Shown piece after piece: positions 13,697 to 17,357 of a stretch of 17,357 nt of DNA. The translations under genes were made by a program, and so were the position numbers. Location of the stretch: positions 1 to 17,357 of the forward strand of contig JAEZIV010000304.1 in assembly GCA_023436515.1 (NCBI GenBank), given 5' to 3'. The notes under the pieces are model-generated. The model had not been told where the DNA came from. It searched no databases and saw only the letters and a list, made by a program, of their open reading frames with translations. The number at the start of each line of letters is the position of its first letter. Within the stretch, counting starts at the first letter, position 1. Origin of the DNA: Bacillota bacterium. Lineage in GTDB: Bacteria > Bacillota > Clostridia > Acetivibrionales > DSM-1351.

Positions 13697-14719
13697 ATGA
13701 GAAATATTGATGATTATGAAATGCCACCAATACTAAAGGATTTTTTAAACTATATGCAAACCATAAAAGGTAAATCCATAAATACAGTTCAGGTTTACTT
13801 TTATGATTTAAGAATTTTTTTCAGATTTCTGAAAATACATAGAAGCCTTGTTGATAAAAAGGTTGAGTTTGACCATATCACCATAACTGATGTTGATGCT
13901 GAGCTACTTAAGGCTGTTACTCTGAGCGACCTGTATTCCTATATGTCCTTTGTAAGCAATAGCAGGGATAACACCTCACATGCCCGTGCCAGAAAGGTTG
14001 CCAGCCTCAAGACCTTTTACAATTATCTAACAACAAAGGCTAGGCTTGTTGATACAAACCCAACAAGCGAGTTAGAATCCCCAAAGATATTAAAACGTCT
14101 GCCCCGTTATCTGAATGTAGAAGAAAGCAAAAAGCTGCTGACCTCTGTATCTACTATTGAGGGGCCAAATTCTGTACGTGATTATGCGATACTAACTATT
14201 TTTCTTAATTGTGGAATTCGTTTATCCGAGCTTGTAGGTATAAATTTATCGAATATAAAAAATAACACCCTCACAGTTATTGGTAAAGGCGATAAGGAAC
14301 GCAGTGTTCCCCTTAACAACGCATGTATTCAGGCAATAGAGGCTTATATGAAGGTACGCCCCGTTAATGGGATAAGGGATAAAAATGCTCTGTTCATTAG
14401 CGGACATAAACAGCGTATCAGCAAGGAGTCTGTTCAAAAAATAGTAAAGAAATACATTAAGGAAGCCGGCCTGGATCCCCAGAGATATTCAACCCACAAG
14501 CTCAGGCACACCGCGGCTACACTTATGTATAAGTACGGAAATGTTGATATCAGAGCCCTTCAAGAGCTTTTAGGCCATCAAAGTATAGCTACTACTGAGA
14601 TTTATACTCACTTGGACCAGGAGCAGCTTCGGGATGCCGTCAGTAAGAATCCTTTGGCGGAGTTTACAAAATCTGAGTCTGCGGCAGCTGTAGAAAAAGC
14701 TCTTAAAAAAAAATTTTAG
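13697..14719 (+). CDS. XerC/XerD-type tyrosine recombinase
   Basis: Site-specific recombinase, 340 residues. The N-terminal SAM-like core-binding domain spans about 10-118; the catalytic domain about 135-315. The catalytic set is complete: Arg175 in CGIRLSEL, Lys197 in GKGDKERSVPL, His267 and Arg270 in HKLRHTAA, His294 in LGHQS and nucleophile Tyr303 in EIYTHLD. A Ser/Ala/Lys-rich tail follows. Length and motifs fit chromosome-dimer-resolving Xer proteins rather than phage integrases. No att-like repeats, excisionase or phage genes are nearby, so a housekeeping Xer or a related role is likely. The start ATG has AAGGAG 6 nt upstream. I cannot tell XerC from XerD here. Confidence 0.9.
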   Translation: MRNIDDYEMPPILKDFLNYMQTIKGKSINTVQVYFYDLRIFFRFLKIHRSLVDKKVEFDHITITDVDAELLKAVTLSDLYSYMSFVSNSRDNTSHARARKVASLKTFYNYLTTKARLVDTNPTSELESPKILKRLPRYLNVEESKKLLTSVSTIEGPNSVRDYAILTIFLNCGIRLSELVGINLSNIKNNTLTVIGKGDKERSVPLNNACIQAIEAYMKVRPVNGIRDKNALFISGHKQRISKESVQKIVKKYIKEAGLDPQRYSTHKLRHTAATLMYKYGNVDIRALQELLGHQSIATTEIYTHLDQEQLRDAVSKNPLAEFTKSESAAAVEKALKKKF

Positions 14720-14730
14720 AGTCAAAAAGT

Positions 14731-14780
14731 AATTAAAAATGTAAAACCCACTGTTCAAGGTTTAAGCTGAACGGTGGGTT
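14731..14780 (-). terminator. Intrinsic terminator of the NitT/TauT-type importer operon
   Basis: AACCCACTGTTCA (14745-14757) pairs with TGAACGGTGGGTT (14768-14780) over 13 bp with one G-T pair and a 10-nt loop. Read on the minus strand it is followed by TTTTACATTTTT. It lies 70 nt after the ATPase stop. On the plus strand, after the recombinase, there is no T-tract, although the stem could still slow polymerase. Confidence 0.75.
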
Positions 14781-14849
14781 GGTATAAAAGTCCTTAGTAT
14801 AGCAGCCTTATGCCCGTAAAATGGTAGATTGGTATCTCTGATCTCAATA

Positions 14850-15680
14850 CTACAAGCTTTTATGTTCAATCAAAGAATTTACTTCCTTTCTAATCTGGAT
14901 AAATCTCTCTGAATCCTTTAATGATAATTCTCTGTCATAAGGCAATATTACCGGAACTTCTTTTTTAACGGTTCCTGGGGTTGAAGTAAGTACATATATC
15001 TTGCTGGACAAGAAGATAGCCTCTTCAATATCATGGGTTACAAACATAATAGTCGGTTTTTCTATCTGCCATATTTGTCTTATTAATAACTGCATATCAG
15101 CTCTTGTCTGAGGATCAAGGGCGCTAAAGGGCTCGTCCATCAGCAATACTTCGGGGCTGTTTGCGAGAGCTCTAGCAATTGCAACTCTTTGCTTCATACC
15201 ACCCGATAACTCTTTTGGATAACTCTTTCTAAAATTTTCAAGTTTGATTACCTTGAGATATTTATTGGTGATTTCCTCCTGTTCCTTGGCGGGGATATTT
15301 CTCAGTTTAAGCCCGAACTTAATATTATCAGCAACTGTCATCCACGGAAACAGGGTATATGCCTGAAATACCATGCCTCTGTCTGCTCCGGGACCAATAA
15401 TATTTCTATCCTTGATTACTATCTGACCGGAGGTGGCTTCATCAAGACCTGCAACCATTCTAAGTAAAGTGGATTTTCCACAAACTGACGGGCCGACGAT
15501 AGATACAAATTCATTTTCAAGAATATTAATATTAACATCCTTCATTGCAACTGTGTCACCTTTTGCCGAATTGTAGACTTTGTAAAGGTCTTTCACATAG
15601 ATCTTACTGTTTGCCAAGTTGGCTTCAATATGGCTGCTTCGCTCAGGAAGATTATTTTTCCTTTTTTTAAGTAATTGCAT
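14850..15680 (-). CDS. NitT/TauT-type ABC transporter ATP-binding subunit (altered Walker A)
   Basis: Cytoplasmic ATPase of the importer encoded just upstream, 276 residues. A basic N-terminal extension of about 26 residues precedes the core. Seen: Q-loop Gln106, signature LSGGMKQR (159-166), Walker B LLMDEPFSALD (179-189, Glu183), H-loop His216. The Walker A reads GPSVCGKST (63-71): the second glycine of GxxGxGK[ST] is Val66 (codon GTT), one base from GGT. All other motifs are intact. The Lys69 and Ser70 that contact phosphate are kept, but this glycine is nearly invariant, so activity may be reduced or the base may be a sequencing error. The start ATG has GGGGGGAG 6 nt upstream. It resembles SsuB, TauB and NrtD; the substrate is unknown. 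Confidence 0.88.
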   Translation of the reverse strand: MQLLKKRKNNLPERSSHIEANLANSKIYVKDLYKVYNSAKGDTVAMKDVNINILENEFVSIVGPSVCGKSTLLRMVAGLDEATSGQIVIKDRNIIGPGADRGMVFQAYTLFPWMTVADNIKFGLKLRNIPAKEQEEITNKYLKVIKLENFRKSYPKELSGGMKQRVAIARALANSPEVLLMDEPFSALDPQTRADMQLLIRQIWQIEKPTIMFVTHDIEEAIFLSSKIYVLTSTPGTVKKEVPVILPYDRELSLKDSERFIQIRKEVNSLIEHKSL

Positions 15681-15682
15681 GT

Positions 15683-16471
15683 CTATCTCCCCCCTTCAGC
15701 CCAATGGAATAGCTTTTTGTTAATAAGAGCAAAGATACGATCCGTTATAAGGCCTAAAAAGCCAATAAGGATAATTCCTGCAAATATGGCGTCTGTCTTA
15801 AGAAAACGCTGGGATTTCAATATTGTATAGCCTAATCCCGTGCTGGCCGCAACCAGCTCGGCACTTACCAGATAGGTCCACGCCCAGCCAATCATCATAC
15901 GTAACGTATCCATTAATCTGGGCATCATAGCCGGAATGATAATCTTAAATATTGCTTTTCTTGTATTAGTTCCCAAGGTATAGCTTGCATTGATCAGATC
16001 ATCCGGTACACTCATCGCATCATCTGCTACCATTAGTACAAGCTGAAAGAAGGTTCCTATGAAGATAACTGTTACTTTAGCATTTTCACCAATGCCAATC
16101 CAAACCATAATAAGCGGTAAAAAAGCTGGAACCGGCATATATCTTATGAATTCACATAATGGTTTGATCACCGCCTCAAATTTCTTGAATGTTCCGGTCA
16201 TAATACCAACCGGAACTCCAAGAATAACTGCATAAAGAAATCCCAATGATATTCTGTAGATACTTATTTTTGAGTTTTCCCAGAGTGAACCATCACTAAA
16301 GGCTTTAATATAATAGTTGACTACACTTTGAGGCTTTGGAAGGAATATTTCACTTATGGCCCCGCTTGCACTCGCTATGTACCAGGCAGATAGAATAATT
16401 AAGAATGATAGGATAGCCATAAGGGTATAGTTCTTTTTGTCTATCTTTTTCCTTATTTTGATATTAATCAT
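15683..16471 (-). CDS. NitT/TauT-type ABC transporter permease
   Basis: Inner-membrane permease of the SsuC/TauC/NrtB kind, 262 residues. Membrane segments are at about 17-35, 75-95, 118-128, 133-150, 195-212 and 228-250. Family landmarks are PVPAFLPLIMVWIGIGE (about 113-129), the EAA loop LINASYTLGTNTRKAIFKIIIP (about 159-180) and GWAWTYLVSAELVAASTGLG (about 195-214). Start: ATG at 16471 overlaps the receptor's stop by one base (TGATG), with GGGGG 7 nt upstream. A TTG one codon earlier is possible but not needed. It is followed two bases later by the ATPase start, so translation of the three genes is coupled. Confidence 0.9.
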   Translation of the reverse strand: MINIKIRKKIDKKNYTLMAILSFLIILSAWYIASASGAISEIFLPKPQSVVNYYIKAFSDGSLWENSKISIYRISLGFLYAVILGVPVGIMTGTFKKFEAVIKPLCEFIRYMPVPAFLPLIMVWIGIGENAKVTVIFIGTFFQLVLMVADDAMSVPDDLINASYTLGTNTRKAIFKIIIPAMMPRLMDTLRMMIGWAWTYLVSAELVAASTGLGYTILKSQRFLKTDAIFAGIILIGFLGLITDRIFALINKKLFHWAEGGR

Positions 16472-17357
16472 CAATCTGCCCCCTTAACATAAGTATCATC
16501 AAGAATTACACTTACATCCTCCGGCTCTTTTTCTATCATTTTTGTGTCTACCAAAAATTCTGCTGATTTCTTCAGGGTATAGTTAAGATACGTAAAATCA
16601 TTACCTTTTTGGAAGGTTTTTAGATTCATTTCTTTATCGAAGATAGTAACACCATCTAACATTACCAAATAGTCATCATATTTTAATTCCGCTCTATCAC
16701 ATATCTCCTGAATAAACTCCTTATCCTTCACTTTTAGCTTTTCAACTCCGTCAAACCAAGAATTAACTATTTTCTGTACTGCAGCTGAGCTGCTGACTAC
16801 AACATCACTTCTTACTGCCAAGGTGTCAGGAATTAATCCAGGCTCACTCTTTGTACTGTAAAGTAGATTTCCTCCCGCTTGAATTGCTGTTGATAAAGTT
16901 GGTTCCCAAAGAACTGCTGCATCAACACTACCTGCAATAAATGCAGGACCTGCATCATTAATTGTCATATTAGTAAAATCAATATCGTCAATTGTCATCC
17001 CGTTATCATTAAGCATCTTTAGAAGAAACATATGCTCCAGGGTTCCAATTTCGGTAGCTACCTTTTTTCCTCTTAAATCTTTGATAGACTTAAACCCATC
17101 CTTGGCTACTAACCCATCTGCACCATATGAATTGTCATTTACAAGAACTATCTTAAAATCAACGCCCTCATTTAGTGGAGCAATTGCATCTGAGCCGGCT
17201 ATACAAATTCCATCCACCTGTCCGGAATAAAAAGCCGTTAAAGAATCACTGTATACCGGGAAAAATTTGATAGTTACATAGACACCATTTTCTTTAAAAA
17301 TTCCTGTCCCATCTATACCATACCATGCGTACCAGCCTGACATGGGACTAACCCCCA
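16471..17357 (-). CDS. NitT/TauT-type ABC transporter substrate-binding protein (N-terminus cut by window edge)
   Basis: NMT1/THI5-like receptor; the frame is open to the right edge, so the signal peptide and first residues are missing. The visible start, GVSPMSGWYAWYGIDG, is the first strand and loop of this family. Next come VYSDSLTAFYSGQVDG and SDAIAPLNEGVDFKIVLVND, the ligand-cleft segments, and then the DLRGKKVATEIGT and FIAGSVDAAVLWEPT stretches. An ATG at 17343 is internal, not the true start. Relatives bind nitrate, sulfonates, thiamin precursors or other small anions; none can be chosen here. It is the first gene of the operon seen; its promoter lies outside the window. Confidence 0.85.
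   Translation of the reverse strand, partial: GVSPMSGWYAWYGIDGTGIFKENGVYVTIKFFPVYSDSLTAFYSGQVDGICIAGSDAIAPLNEGVDFKIVLVNDNSYGADGLVAKDGFKSIKDLRGKKVATEIGTLEHMFLLKMLNDNGMTIDDIDFTNMTINDAGPAFIAGSVDAAVLWEPTLSTAIQAGGNLLYSTKSEPGLIPDTLAVRSDVVVSSSAAVQKIVNSWFDGVEKLKVKDKEFIQEICDRAELKYDDYLVMLDGVTIFDKEMNLKTFQKGNDFTYLNYTLKKSAEFLVDTKMIEKEPEDVSVILDDTYVKGAD

Noticed and set aside
13697..14719. Integrative element or prophage around the tyrosine recombinase
   Set aside because: No tRNA, direct-repeat attachment sites, excisionase, phage or conjugation genes nearby; length and motifs fit a Xer protein.

Overview
The window looks like the chromosome of a low-GC, spore-forming, strictly anaerobic Firmicute, probably a Clostridium or Ruminiclostridium relative. 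The grounds are AT-rich intergenic DNA, strong AGGAGG-type ribosome sites with some GTG and TTG starts, a Spo0E-family phosphatase, a ferredoxin-linked 2-oxoacid oxidoreductase, and a ydaO-type (c-di-AMP) riboswitch in front of a cell-wall hydrolase. Most genes are on the minus strand. No rRNA, tRNA, insertion sequence, prophage or CRISPR array was seen. The taxonomic placement is inference; no search was run.

Layout, left to right. (1) 1-265: the start of a PstS-like lipoprotein gene, cut by the window edge. (2) 453-5871: a five-gene nickel/peptide-type ABC importer operon (transcribed right to left: lipoprotein receptor, two permeases, two ATPases), ending in an intrinsic terminator. It has its own sigma-A-like promoter and a structured leader with two tandem hairpins, a possible antiterminator pairing, a terminator and a 12-codon upstream ORF. 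(3) 5912-8061: a C_GCAxxG_C_C redox protein, an Acr3 arsenite exporter and its ArsR repressor, with a promoter/operator region. (4) 8134-9463: a secreted SH3b-SH3b-NlpC/P60 hydrolase with a terminator, a c-di-AMP riboswitch that ends almost at its ribosome site, and a distant promoter. (5) 9540-12128: korA-korB, a two-gene 2-oxoacid:ferredoxin oxidoreductase. (6) 12288-14719: a calcineurin-like metallophosphoesterase (+), a Spo0E-like gene (-) and a XerC/D-type tyrosine recombinase (+). (7) 14731-17357: an NitT/TauT-type ABC importer operon (receptor cut by the window edge, permease, ATPase) with its terminator.

How the genes work together: each importer is a complete or nearly complete ABC system with tight, often overlapping gene joints. 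ArsR should repress its own promoter and acr3, giving arsenite-inducible export. KorA and KorB form one enzyme that passes electrons to ferredoxin. The hydrolase is expected to fall when c-di-AMP is high.

The most unusual item is the leader of the nickel/peptide-type operon (about 5681-5840). A 45-nt unit carrying a pentaloop hairpin occurs twice at the 5' end of the predicted transcript. A 7-nt segment between the hairpins can pair with the 5' arm of the terminator. I match it to no riboswitch or antiterminator class I know. A second oddity is a valine in place of the conserved Walker A glycine in the NitT/TauT-type ATPase.
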